DNA of 64,000 nucleotides from Escherichia hormaechei_A. Lineage in GTDB: Bacteria; Pseudomonadota; Gammaproteobacteria; Enterobacterales; Enterobacteriaceae. Of this stretch, positions 45,259-53,323 are shown one piece after another. The stretch spans positions 1 through 64,000 of the forward strand of contig CP170191.1 in the NCBI GenBank assembly GCA_042434945.1, given 5' to 3'. The notes beneath the pieces were generated by a model. The model was given only the letters and a program-made list of their open reading frames with translations, was not told the origin of the DNA and made no database searches. The position numbers and the translations under genes were made by a program. Every line of letters starts with the position of its first letter. Position 1 is the stretch's first letter.

Positions 45259-45286
45259 ATACGGGCATGTCATCCCATGCCCGTAT
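45259..45286 (-). terminator. Terminator of the DNase–immunity operon
   Basis: ATACGGGCATG and CATGCCCGTAT are perfect 11-base arms. On the reverse strand they are followed by CGTTTTATT. It lies 20 bases beyond the immunity gene stop and may also slow the convergent symE transcript. Confidence 0.8.
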
Positions 45287-45305
45287 TAGGGAGTCTCAAA
45301 GATTG

Positions 45306-45554
45306 TTATTCTTTAAATCCGGATTTACCATTTTCTTTACGCCACTTCTTAACTTCTCTAACAATGCCTTCCGGACTATAATCTTTACCCTCTTCAGGAT
45401 AAAAAATCAGGTCAGAGCCTGCGGGGTGCTCGGTAAGTCGTTTAAATTCTCTAACCAATCGATTCTCATCTTCTTCAGTTGGTGCGTCCGCATTGCAAAT
45501 TTTGCGTACCAGTTCTAAAAATTCTTTTTCTGTGTAATCGCTTAACAGTCTCAT
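45306..45554 (-). CDS. Colicin-DNase-type immunity protein
   Basis: An 82-residue protein of the Im2/Im7/Im8/Im9 family. The conserved HPAGSDLIFYPEEG motif supplies the Tyr/Asp contacts to the DNase, and the start is YTEKEFLELVRKICNAD. It binds and neutralises the HNH domain of the upstream-encoded effector. It starts one base after the effector stop, so the toxin is never made without it. Confidence 0.93.
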   Translation of the reverse strand: MRLLSDYTEKEFLELVRKICNADAPTEEDENRLVREFKRLTEHPAGSDLIFYPEEGKDYSPEGIVREVKKWRKENGKSGFKE

Positions 45555-45555
45555 A

Positions 45556-47214
45556 TCATTCTCCCTTATGAATTTTGATGTGATGTTTTGGAGTGGTTAT
45601 TCCCATATTATCAACGACATACACCTTACCGCCCTGACTGATAGGTTGTATGTGATGAATTTCATAACGTTCTCTTTTTCCAACCGAGTCAGGTGTGCGT
45701 GTAAAAGGGGCGTTTCCTTTACGCATACTTGCGCGGTTATTGCTGATAAATTGCTCAAGCAGTCCCGATTCCCTCGATACCTCCAGCCAAAATGCCTTAC
45801 GAAACTGGTCAAAGTCCGTAAATGTCTGCCCACGTAATCGATCCGCTATCTGGCTTGGAATAGGAGACCCATTCCCCGTATTTGCATCAGATAACCAAAT
45901 GCCGCTAATCTTCTGTCCCTTGCCTGTGACCTGTCCGGGATTGTGGCGGATATAGACATAAATCGGCGGCACACCGCCCACCGGCAGAATCAGAATATAA
46001 TCCGCAAACGTCTTCTCTTCCGGTGTCGGGCTGGTCGTCGCACCAATCCCCGCATCCTCCGGCAGCGGATCAACCACAACCGGGTTCGGTATCCTTACCG
46101 GGTTATGATTGCCCGTATCCCACGGCTTACTCTCTCCGGTGCGGTCCGGTGTCCAGATGAGGGTGATGCCGGGGTCTTCTTCGGTGGTAAAGGTGTACGC
46201 CTGGCGTTGACTATCCCACTCCATCCTGCGAACGCGCACGCTGTCTTTGCCCGGCGGCGTATGCCAGCCGCGCGGTGTCGGGTTACCGCTGGCGTCGTTC
46301 TCCCAGGTGAAGCGAACGCGGGTAGGGGCTTCCCGCATCTGTTCGGCACGCATCCTGTCGATGAAATCCTGCTCGCCGTCGTTCAGCTTGCCGGGATACA
46401 TCCCTATGAGCAGCCCTGCGACAGGTGCACCAAGGCCTCCCGTGGCTATCTCGCCAAGTGCAGCGCCGCGCACGGCCCATGTGCCGGAAGTAATGGTACG
46501 CCCGCCAACCAGTACGAGTTCGCTGGCATCGGCGATCGCGTTCCGTGCGGTCCAGTCCCTTTCTTCGGCCGCAACGGCAGCCTGATAGTCCATCTCCTCG
46601 TGATGCCCGTTCCACCAGAGATAAAGCGCGCTGCGTTGCTTCGGCTTTGGAATCGCCTTACGCTTTGCCGCCTGGGCGTGCTGCGGGGCGTTGTTGGGCA
46701 TGGCCTGGTAAAATGCCATCTCGGCAAAGTTGGTGTGCGGCTCACTTTCGGTGCCTGCATCGTTACAGCCTTCACCGCGCAGGCAGGATTTCGCAAAGAC
46801 CCGGTTGCGATCGCGTTCTTCTGCTTGTCGCTGTGCTTCGGCCACTTCCTTTTTTCGGCGTGTCGCGAGCATGGCCTGATGCTTTTCCTGTGCGATCTGT
46901 TCAGGAGAGGGACCGGAGCCGAGCCACTGTCCCGATGGGGCGATCACGCGGTTGGTTCCGTGTGGGCAGCCACAAATGACGACAGAACCATCGACGGCTG
47001 AGGCTTGCCCCATCCAGTTAACGCGAGGTTCGCCGTCTGCAACAACGCCCTGCTTGCCGCATTTAGGGCATGCCGTAGTTTTATCGCCAACGCGGATAAC
47101 GCCGCGACCGTGCTCGGTGCAGTTGGGCAGAGTGCTACAGCATATTGCGCCGGTGGTCGTTCTGTCGCCGTGCAGCGCCTGACCGCGGCCGTAGTTCGTA
47201 GAACGGTAGCCCAT
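45556..47214 (-). CDS. PAAR-domain effector with S-pyocin and colicin-type HNH DNase
   Basis: A 552-residue polymorphic toxin. Residues 1-95 form a PAAR domain (GVIRVGDKTTACPKCG, then GSVVICGCPHG) that caps the T6SS spike. The middle (about 190-330) has glycine-rich hydrophobic stretches. The S-type pyocin region runs about 330-430. The C-terminus holds a colicin E-type DNase ending YEIHHIQPISQGG...GITTPKHHIKIHKG, the H-N-H metal site. It is delivered to rival bacteria to degrade DNA. No other T6SS genes are nearby, so it is an orphan effector locus. Confidence 0.92.
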   Translation of the reverse strand: MGYRSTNYGRGQALHGDRTTTGAICCSTLPNCTEHGRGVIRVGDKTTACPKCGKQGVVADGEPRVNWMGQASAVDGSVVICGCPHGTNRVIAPSGQWLGSGPSPEQIAQEKHQAMLATRRKKEVAEAQRQAEERDRNRVFAKSCLRGEGCNDAGTESEPHTNFAEMAFYQAMPNNAPQHAQAAKRKAIPKPKQRSALYLWWNGHHEEMDYQAAVAAEERDWTARNAIADASELVLVGGRTITSGTWAVRGAALGEIATGGLGAPVAGLLIGMYPGKLNDGEQDFIDRMRAEQMREAPTRVRFTWENDASGNPTPRGWHTPPGKDSVRVRRMEWDSQRQAYTFTTEEDPGITLIWTPDRTGESKPWDTGNHNPVRIPNPVVVDPLPEDAGIGATTSPTPEEKTFADYILILPVGGVPPIYVYIRHNPGQVTGKGQKISGIWLSDANTGNGSPIPSQIADRLRGQTFTDFDQFRKAFWLEVSRESGLLEQFISNNRASMRKGNAPFTRTPDSVGKRERYEIHHIQPISQGGKVYVVDNMGITTPKHHIKIHKGE

Positions 47215-47217
47215 GGC

Positions 47218-47700
47218 CTATTCTCCGGGCAAGGTTAAGAAATCCTCTTGAGGTGGAATCCCTTCGCGGGTGACCAGATAAGTACTGCCGAGCGGTGTGC
47301 TGATAATCTCGTCATCGTTATCAAGCAGGCTGCCTACCAGGGCAACGCCGTGTCCTTTCCACGTAAACGCTTCGCCAGCTGAGGTCATAATCGTGGCGAG
47401 CGTTCCATCCGGATAGGCCACACAGTCGCCTTCGACAATGACGCTGGTGTAACTCCCATCGTCCATGAGCATTGTGGCTTCACGATCGACGGGAAGTACC
47501 ATGCCGCCCAGTCGGGTCTGGCTGCCAGCCGTGGCAATCCGCCAGATTGCGGTGACGGGATGTTGTCGATGAAAGGCTTCCTGTTCGGCAATAATGGCGC
47601 GCGCGTCCTCAGGCATGGCGGCCAGTTGTTCATCGGAAAAAGGCGAACGATCTATTTCCGCTTTTAACTCAGCGGTAAATTCATTGGTATAAAGCTGCAT
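47218..47700 (-). CDS. Small partner protein of the PAAR effector
   Basis: A 160-residue acidic protein directly upstream of the PAAR effector, 3 bases before it, on the same strand. The C-terminal half has GEAFTWKGHGVALVGSLLDN, then DEIISTPLG, which recalls a PAAR-like repeat. The N-terminal half is helical (SPFSDEQLAAMPEDARAIIA). It could be an adaptor or a second spike-tip component. It does not look like the DUF1795/Eag chaperones. Function is inferred from position only. Confidence 0.65.
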   Translation of the reverse strand: MQLYTNEFTAELKAEIDRSPFSDEQLAAMPEDARAIIAEQEAFHRQHPVTAIWRIATAGSQTRLGGMVLPVDREATMLMDDGSYTSVIVEGDCVAYPDGTLATIMTSAGEAFTWKGHGVALVGSLLDNDDEIISTPLGSTYLVTREGIPPQEDFLTLPGE

Positions 47701-47951
47701 GACAATTCCTTGTAGGGGCAGAGGAGTAAATGCAGCAATGCTAGGTTTTAGACTGTAAGGCGAATATACATAAAGTGGTTAATCAGTCGGGCTAAAATCC
47801 GAAATAAATAACCAGATTGATATTGGTCATCTTTTAAAAAAGGGATAGCAATGGTTCCTGTTAATTATAAATGTAATACTCGCTGAATTGCCGGTAAATA
47901 ATATTATGCAGCGCATGTATTATTTAAATACATACGCTGTATGACGTTATT

Positions 47952-48953
47952 TTAAAACACCGGCACCCCCAGCCCAACCTTCACCTCCCTCAACGTCTCC
48001 TGCGTCACCCCCTGCGCCCGTTCGGTCCCGCGCTTCAGCATCGCCATTAACTCCCCCTTATCCCGCATATACATCGCCCTCCGCTCCCGCATCGGCGCAA
48101 TCAGCTCCTGCAAACACGCCTCCAGCTCGTTCTTACATACCCGGTCGCCCAGCCCGCCCGCCTGATAGTGCGCCTTCATCGCCGCCACTTTCTCCTTGTC
48201 CGGATGAAACGCGTCGAGGTACGTAAACACCACATTCCCCTCAATCTGCCCCGGGTCGCTCACCTTCAGATGGTTCGGGTCGGTGTACATGGCGCTGACC
48301 GCACGGTGAATGGTCTCTTCACTGGCCGAAAGGTGCAGCGTGTTGCCCAGCGATTTCGACATCTTGGCACCGCCGTCGATGCCGGGCAGGCGGCTGGTGT
48401 CGCTCAGCATCGCCTTGCAGTGGCGCAGCACCGGGGCGGGCAGCAGGCTATTCATCTTGTGCACAATCTCGTTGGTCTGCTCAATCATCGGCAGCTGGTC
48501 GTCGCCGACGGGCACGCACTCGGCCTTGAACGCGGTGATGTCCGCCGCCTGGCTGATGGGGTAGGCCATAAACCCGACCGGCAGCGAGCGGGCGAAGCCT
48601 TTCTGCACAATCTCGTTTTTCACCGTCGGGTTACGCTCCACGCGGGCGACGGTGACGATGTTCATATACAGCATCGTCAGCTCGGCAAGGGCGGGCAGGG
48701 CGGATTGCAGGCAGATCGTGGTCAGGTTCGGGTCGATGCCCGCGGCGAGGTAGTCGGCCAGCACTTCGGGGATGTTGTCGCGAATTTTTTGCGGGTTGCT
48801 GCCGTTGTCGGTCAGCCCCTGAAGGTCAGCAATCAGCACAAACTGGTTGTGGGTGTGCTGGAGCGCCACGCGCTGGCGCAGCGATCCGACAAAGTGGCCG
48901 AGGTGCAGCGGGCCGGTTGGGCGATCGCCGGTGAGGATGGTGGGTGCGTTCAT
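47952..48953 (-). CDS. trpS: Auxiliary tryptophanyl-tRNA synthetase
   Basis: A 333-residue class Ic synthetase charging tRNA-Trp. The HIGH-type signature is GPLHLGHFVGS and the KMSKS loop is GAKMSKSLGNT. VPVGDDQLPMIEQTNEI and the dimer-forming core are present. It stands alone rather than beside dam–rpe–gph, where the housekeeping trpS lies, so it is probably a second copy. AAGGAG precedes the start. Its leader contains a Trp-Trp peptide and attenuator. Secondary TrpRS enzymes in Streptomyces give indolmycin resistance and are controlled by attenuation. Confidence 0.92.
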   Translation of the reverse strand: MNAPTILTGDRPTGPLHLGHFVGSLRQRVALQHTHNQFVLIADLQGLTDNGSNPQKIRDNIPEVLADYLAAGIDPNLTTICLQSALPALAELTMLYMNIVTVARVERNPTVKNEIVQKGFARSLPVGFMAYPISQAADITAFKAECVPVGDDQLPMIEQTNEIVHKMNSLLPAPVLRHCKAMLSDTSRLPGIDGGAKMSKSLGNTLHLSASEETIHRAVSAMYTDPNHLKVSDPGQIEGNVVFTYLDAFHPDKEKVAAMKAHYQAGGLGDRVCKNELEACLQELIAPMRERRAMYMRDKGELMAMLKRGTERAQGVTQETLREVKVGLGVPVF

Positions 48954-48990
48954 AAAGACTCCTTAATGTGCAGTAGCCGAAAGGGTCTTA

Positions 48991-49018
48991 GAAAAGTGAA
49001 AGCCGCCTTTCGGCGGCT
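48991..49018 (-). terminator. Attenuator hairpin of the trpS leader
   Basis: On the reverse strand AGCCGCC and GGCGGCT pair around GAAA (49001-49018) and are followed by TTCACTTTTC. Its first arm (49012-49017) can instead pair with GGCGGC at 49046-49051. The U-tract is imperfect. Confidence 0.75.
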
Positions 49019-49052
49019 ATCTGAAAATGAGGAAAACTACTCCGTGCCGCCT

Positions 49053-49106
49053 TTAAGAAGGCAGCCACCAGCGGTTTACGGTGAGCACGGCGTGGTTTAT
49101 GTTCAT
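49053..49106 (-). CDS. Trp-rich leader peptide of trpS
   Basis: Seventeen codons reading MNINHAVLTVNRWWLPS with two adjacent Trp codons at 49065-49070. A purine-rich TAAAGAG sits just before the ATG. The stop codon (49053-49055) lies between the first and second pairing segments of the leader. This is the position needed for ribosome-controlled attenuation by charged tRNA-Trp. The peptide has no other evident function. Confidence 0.78.
   Translation of the reverse strand: MNINHAVLTVNRWWLPS
49075..49103 (+). promoter_or_regulatory. Candidate fosA promoter
   Basis: TTTACG (49075-49080) and TATGTT (49098-49103) are 17 bases apart. They place the start of transcription about 40 bases before fosA. 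The site overlaps the opposite-strand trpS leader peptide gene. Confidence 0.5.
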
Positions 49107-49151
49107 CTCTTTACCGTACCATGTCCGGCGCGAAAAACAAAAGGGCACGTC

Positions 49152-49577
49152 ATGCTGCAATCACTCAACCACCTGACCCTCGCGGTCAGCGACCTGCAAA
49201 AAAGCGTCACCTTCTGGCACGAGCTGCTGGGGCTTGCGCTGCACGCCCGCTGGAATACCGGGGCCTATCTCACCTGTGGCGACCTGTGGGTCTGTCTGTC
49301 GTACGACGAGGCGCGCCAGTACGTGCCGCCGCAGGAGAGCGACTACACCCACTACGCGTTTACCGTCGCGGAAGAAGATTTTGAACCGTTCTCGTACAGG
49401 CTTGAGCAGGCGGGCGTCACCGTCTGGAAGCAGAACAAAAGCGAGGGAGCATCGTTCTATTTTCTCGACCCGGACGGGCACAAGCTGGAGCTGCACGTGG
49501 GCAGCCTCGCCGCGCGGCTGGCGGCGTGTCGCGAGAAGCCCTACGCGGGCATGGTGTTTACCTCAGACGAGGCTTGA
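49152..49577 (+). CDS. fosA: FosA fosfomycin glutathione transferase
   Basis: A 141-residue vicinal-oxygen-chelate enzyme that adds glutathione to fosfomycin and inactivates it. Mn2+ ligands His7, His67 (DYTHYAF) and Glu113 (HKLELHVG) are all present. The KQNKSEGASFYFLDPDG stretch carries the K+-loop and substrate residues. The length and start MLQSLNHLTLAV match the chromosomal FosA of Enterobacter (FosA2-like). The ATG at 49152 is well placed after AAGGG, and longer upstream reading in the frame is not real. It ends 15 bases inside the convergent LacI-type gene. Confidence 0.95.
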   Translation: MLQSLNHLTLAVSDLQKSVTFWHELLGLALHARWNTGAYLTCGDLWVCLSYDEARQYVPPQESDYTHYAFTVAEEDFEPFSYRLEQAGVTVWKQNKSEGASFYFLDPDGHKLELHVGSLAARLAACREKPYAGMVFTSDEA

Positions 49578-50570
49578 GGCGCGCACCTTCAGCCTGCCCG
49601 CCAGCGTCACGTGCGTGGCGGCATCTTCCTGATTGCACAGGTACTCCACCGCCAGCCGTCCCAGCTCGCTGTAGGGCAACTGGATGCTGGTCAGCGGCGG
49701 GGTGAGCTGCTCGGAAATCTTCTGGTCGTCGTAGCCCGCCAGCAGCATGTCCTGCGGGATGCGCACGCCGTTCACCGCCAGCGCCTGATAGCAGCCAATC
49801 GCCAGCCAGTCGCTGGCGCAGAAGATAGCGTCCGGGCGCTCGGCCAGTTCCAGCAGGGAAGCCGTCGCGGTAAAGGACTCGCTGAACTGCCAGTTGGTCT
49901 GGCGCACCAGGCCGTCGTCGCACGCGAGTCCGGCCTGCTGTAGCGCCGCCCGGTAGCCCGCCAGACGCTGGCGCGAGGCCTCCATCCAGCTCTCGCCGGT
50001 GATGTGGGCGATGCGCGTGGCGCCGCAGGCGATGAGGTGTCTGGTAACCTGGAAAGCGTTGGCGTAGTCGTCCGGAATAAACGACGGCAGCAGCGGCGAG
50101 CCGGGGTCGCGCTGGTTGAGCAGCACCAGCGGGATGCGGGTGCAGTCCTGGAATGCCGTCATATCGACGACGTTCGTGACCGGAGAGGCAAGGATAATCC
50201 CGATGCAGTTGCGCTTGTCCAGCTGGCGGATGATGTTCAGGGCCAGCTCCATGTCGTCGCCGTAGTCGTAGACGGTGAGCAGGGTCTCGTTGCGCCACGC
50301 CGCTTCCCGCGCCTGGCTGATGGCGTCGATAAACGGGTCGAAGCTCTGCATGGAGCTGACCAGCAGGGCGATCTCCTCCTGGTTGCGCGGGGCGTGAACG
50401 GCGGGGAGGCGGTCGTAGCCGAGCTCGGTAGCCACATTAATCACCCGCTGGCGGGTGTCGTCGCTGAGCTTGATGTTGCGGGACTGGTTGAGCACCAGCG
50501 ATACCGTCGCCTGCGACACCCCCGCCGCCCGCGCAATATCGTTCATCGTCACTTTTGTTTTTCGCTTCAT
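49563..50570 (-). CDS. LacI-family regulator
   Basis: A 335-residue repressor. The N-terminal helix-turn-helix is TMNDIARAAGVSQATVSLVLNQ with the hinge after it. The periplasmic-binding-protein-like effector domain runs from about residue 65. It is divergent from the glycosidase–transporter pair, and a perfect palindrome lies between them, so it probably represses them until a glycoside inducer binds. Confidence 0.93.
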   Translation of the reverse strand: MKRKTKVTMNDIARAAGVSQATVSLVLNQSRNIKLSDDTRQRVINVATELGYDRLPAVHAPRNQEEIALLVSSMQSFDPFIDAISQAREAAWRNETLLTVYDYGDDMELALNIIRQLDKRNCIGIILASPVTNVVDMTAFQDCTRIPLVLLNQRDPGSPLLPSFIPDDYANAFQVTRHLIACGATRIAHITGESWMEASRQRLAGYRAALQQAGLACDDGLVRQTNWQFSESFTATASLLELAERPDAIFCASDWLAIGCYQALAVNGVRIPQDMLLAGYDDQKISEQLTPPLTSIQLPYSELGRLAVEYLCNQEDAATHVTLAGRLKVRASSLV

Positions 50571-50711
50571 CCGTCCTCTCCCTTTCGCGAATTTGCATCA
50601 TACCCTAACCGCGTGCTTCCGCGCCGTCGATCACGTTTCTCATTCATCGAAGCGTGAACTTTGTGAGGGCCGTCGCTTTTCTAAATGCCGTGATTTGCGC
50701 ATTTATCCCGC

Positions 50712-50729
50712 AGCTAATATTTATTAGCT
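50712..50729. promoter_or_regulatory. LacI-type operator upstream of the glycosidase
   Basis: AGCTAATA and TATTAGCT are perfect 8-base arms around TT, 27 bases before the glycosidase ATG. The length suits a LacI-family site, though the usual central CG is absent. Confidence 0.6.
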
Positions 50730-50755
50730 AAATAATATCAGTAAGAGGATGCGTA

Positions 50756-51844
50756 ATGAAAGAGCAGTGGAGCAGGGAGCAGGCACAGGCGTGGTATCAG
50801 CAAAAAGGCTGGCTGTGCGGGTTTAATTACCTGCCGTCGACGGCGGTGAACTGGACCGATATCTGGCAGGAAGAGACCTTCGATGCCGCCACCATCGATC
50901 GCGAGCTGGGCTGGGCGGCGGAGGCGGGCTATAACACCCTGCGCATTAATCTGCCGTTTATCGTCTGGGAGCACGACCGCGACGGGCTGATGGCGCGCAT
51001 CGACCGCTTTTTGACGATTGCCGACGGTCATGGGTTCAGCACCATGCTGACCCTGATGGACGACTGCGGGTTCTCCGGCGACGAGCCGTACCTCGGCCCG
51101 CAAAAGCCGCCCGTACCGGGCAAGCACAACAGCCAGGCGGCAGCGAGCCCGGGACGCGATAAGGTGTGCGATCGCGACTGCTGGCCACAGATTGAGCGCT
51201 ATATCCGCGACGTTGTGCGCCAGTTCCGCGAGGATAAGCGCGTATTGCTCTGGGATCTGTATAACGAGCCGGGCAACCGCGGCATTTTCGCGACCGGCAC
51301 GGAGGAGGTGTTGTACGACGAGAAGCTGGAAACCTGCGCGCACGAGTTGATGAAGCAGGCGTTCCGCTGGGTGCGTGAGGAAGACCCGACCCAGCCGCTC
51401 ACCGTCTGCGCGTGGCGTCTGCCGGCGGAAGAAGAGGGCGAGACGTTTTACCAGCACCCGCTGGACCAGACCGCGCTGGCGCTGTCAGATGTGGTGAGCT
51501 ACCACGCCTATACCAATACCGGGCGCATGACGGCGATTATCCAGCAGCTTCAGGCGCTGGGCCGCCCAATCTTCTGCACCGAATGGCTGGCGCGTCACGT
51601 GGGCGGCACCATCGAAGAGCAGCTCCCGCTGATGTACATGGCGAAGGTCGCGCCGTATCAGTGGGGGCTGGTGCGCGGTAAAACCCAGACCTGGCTGCCG
51701 TGGCCGGTAGTGATGAAGGAGTCCACGGACTACTGCCGCCTGTGGTTCCACGACGTGTTTGAGGAGAACGGTATCCCGTTCTCACGCGCTGAAATCGCGC
51801 TGATGAAGAAGCTGCGCAAAATCGCCCCGAATCCGCAGGGCTAA
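50756..51844 (+). CDS. GH5/cellulase-like glycoside hydrolase
   Basis: A 362-residue cytoplasmic (no signal peptide) TIM-barrel hydrolase of clan A. WDLYNEPGN (about 168) holds the acid/base Glu, and PIFCTEWLARHVGG (about 275) holds the nucleophile Glu. GFNYLPSTAVNWTD opens the barrel. Substrate is not evident. The partner GPH transporter suggests an imported oligosaccharide such as a xyloside or beta-glucoside. It is the first gene of a pair controlled by the LacI-type protein. Confidence 0.85.
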   Translation: MKEQWSREQAQAWYQQKGWLCGFNYLPSTAVNWTDIWQEETFDAATIDRELGWAAEAGYNTLRINLPFIVWEHDRDGLMARIDRFLTIADGHGFSTMLTLMDDCGFSGDEPYLGPQKPPVPGKHNSQAAASPGRDKVCDRDCWPQIERYIRDVVRQFREDKRVLLWDLYNEPGNRGIFATGTEEVLYDEKLETCAHELMKQAFRWVREEDPTQPLTVCAWRLPAEEEGETFYQHPLDQTALALSDVVSYHAYTNTGRMTAIIQQLQALGRPIFCTEWLARHVGGTIEEQLPLMYMAKVAPYQWGLVRGKTQTWLPWPVVMKESTDYCRLWFHDVFEENGIPFSRAEIALMKKLRKIAPNPQG

Positions 51845-51889
51845 TAATAATGACCCGGCGCGCTGTCGCCGGGCAACCAGGTACGCACT

Positions 51890-53284
51890 ATGGCAATGAC
51901 AATGAAAATACCGTCTCGCGAGTTGTGGTCTTACTTTGGCTATGGTTTAGGTCAGTGTTTTAGCTTTGGTTTAGTGGGTTCGTTTATTAACTATTTTTAC
52001 ACCGACGTGCTGGGGATCTCGGCGCTGGCGGCAAGCACCATCTTCCTGATTGCCCGTGCGTGGGATGCGGTTCACGATCCGCTGTTTGCCAGCATTATGG
52101 ACACCATTAACAGCCGGTTCGGCAAGTTTCGCCACTTTTTACTGATCGCCCCGCTGCTGATCACCGGGGTCACCCTGCTGGCGTTCTATAAAATCGAAGC
52201 GGATATGACCACCAAAATCCTCTACGCCGGGGTGACGTATATCCTGTGGGGGACGCTGTACGCCATCTCCGATATCCCGTTCTGGTCGATGTCGTCGGTG
52301 ATGACCAACGACTCCGGCCAGCGCACCCGCGCGGTAACGGCGGCGATGCTCGGGGTGAACGCGGGGATTGCCTGCGCCAACATCTTTTTCCCGAAGCTGG
52401 CAGCGTTTTTCGCCCAGTACAGCAACGATAAAGGCTACTTTATGGCGGCGCTGGTGATGATGCTGGTGGGCCTGCCGCTGATGCTCAACGGCTTTATGCA
52501 GATCAAAGAGCGCGTGCCGCCGAGCCCGGAAAAGGTGACCATCCGCGACACCTTCCATAACCTGCGTCAGAACAAGCCGCTGTTTATCGTCCTGCTGTCG
52601 TTCTTTTTCTGCGTGTTCCATAACGTGGCGGGCGGTCTCTATATCTACTTCTTTATCAACAATATGGGCGACGGCAGCCTGCAAATGGCAATTGGCGTAA
52701 TGGGGATAGTGGCGGCGGTGCTGTGCCTGGTCGCCCCGCTGCTGACCCGTCGGATGCAGAAGCGGAAGCTGTTTATGATCCTCTGCGGGCTGGACGTGGC
52801 GGTGCGCGTGGTGATGTGGTTCACGGGCTATCAGCACACGGCGTTGCTGTTTATCCTGCTCGGCCTGAGCACGCTGTTCGTGATGATGACCAACATCCTC
52901 ACCTCGTCGATGATTGCCGACACCATCGAGTATGCGGAGTATCACACCCACAAGCGCTGCGCGGCGATCACCTTCTCCGGGCAGACCTTTACCGGCAAGA
53001 TGTCGGTGGCGGTGGGCGGCGGGCTCATCGGCGTGTTTCTGACGATGATCGACTATGTGCCGCAGGCGCAGTCACAGAGCGACAGCGTGCTGGCGGGGCT
53101 GTTCTTCGGGATTTGTTTGTTACCGGCGATAGGCTCGCTGATCCGAATGGGGTTTATGTCGCGCTTTACCTTTACCGAAGAGAAGCATGCGGAGATTTGT
53201 CGGCTGCTGGCGGAGCGGAATGCGTCTGCGAAAGCGCCGGGTAGCGGCTGCGCCTTACCCGGCCTACAGGACCAGCCCTTGTAG
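51890..53284 (+). CDS. GPH-family glycoside symporter
   Basis: A 464-residue carrier with about 12 spans. It has the family motifs YGLGQCFSFGLVGSFINYF and ARAWDAVHDPLFASIMDTI with FGKFRHFLL. It follows the glycosidase by 45 bases and should import its substrate with Na+ or H+. The last 14 residues (GSGCALPGLQDQPL) are encoded by a REP palindrome, so the stop codon appears to have been displaced by the repeat. Confidence 0.9.
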   Translation: MAMTMKIPSRELWSYFGYGLGQCFSFGLVGSFINYFYTDVLGISALAASTIFLIARAWDAVHDPLFASIMDTINSRFGKFRHFLLIAPLLITGVTLLAFYKIEADMTTKILYAGVTYILWGTLYAISDIPFWSMSSVMTNDSGQRTRAVTAAMLGVNAGIACANIFFPKLAAFFAQYSNDKGYFMAALVMMLVGLPLMLNGFMQIKERVPPSPEKVTIRDTFHNLRQNKPLFIVLLSFFFCVFHNVAGGLYIYFFINNMGDGSLQMAIGVMGIVAAVLCLVAPLLTRRMQKRKLFMILCGLDVAVRVVMWFTGYQHTALLFILLGLSTLFVMMTNILTSSMIADTIEYAEYHTHKRCAAITFSGQTFTGKMSVAVGGGLIGVFLTMIDYVPQAQSQSDSVLAGLFFGICLLPAIGSLIRMGFMSRFTFTEEKHAEICRLLAERNASAKAPGSGCALPGLQDQPL

Positions 53285-53310
53285 GCCTGATAAGCGAAGC
53301 GCCATCAGGC
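53235..53310. repeat. Pair of REP palindromes (BIME)
   Basis: GCCGGGTAGC...TTACCCGGC (53236-53263) is followed by GCCTGATAAGCGAAGCGCCATCAGGC-type arms (53285-53310). The first lies inside the 3' end of the transporter gene and the second lies between convergent genes. Confidence 0.85.
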
Positions 53311-53323
53311 TTCGCGTAATGAC

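Noticed and set aside
45943..47001. 352-codon open frame on the plus strand
   Set aside because: It is antisense to the PAAR–DNase effector, whose domains are all recognisable.
48168..49151. Plus-strand extension of the fosA frame upstream
   Set aside because: It is antisense to trpS. FosA homology begins exactly at 49152 behind a ribosome site.
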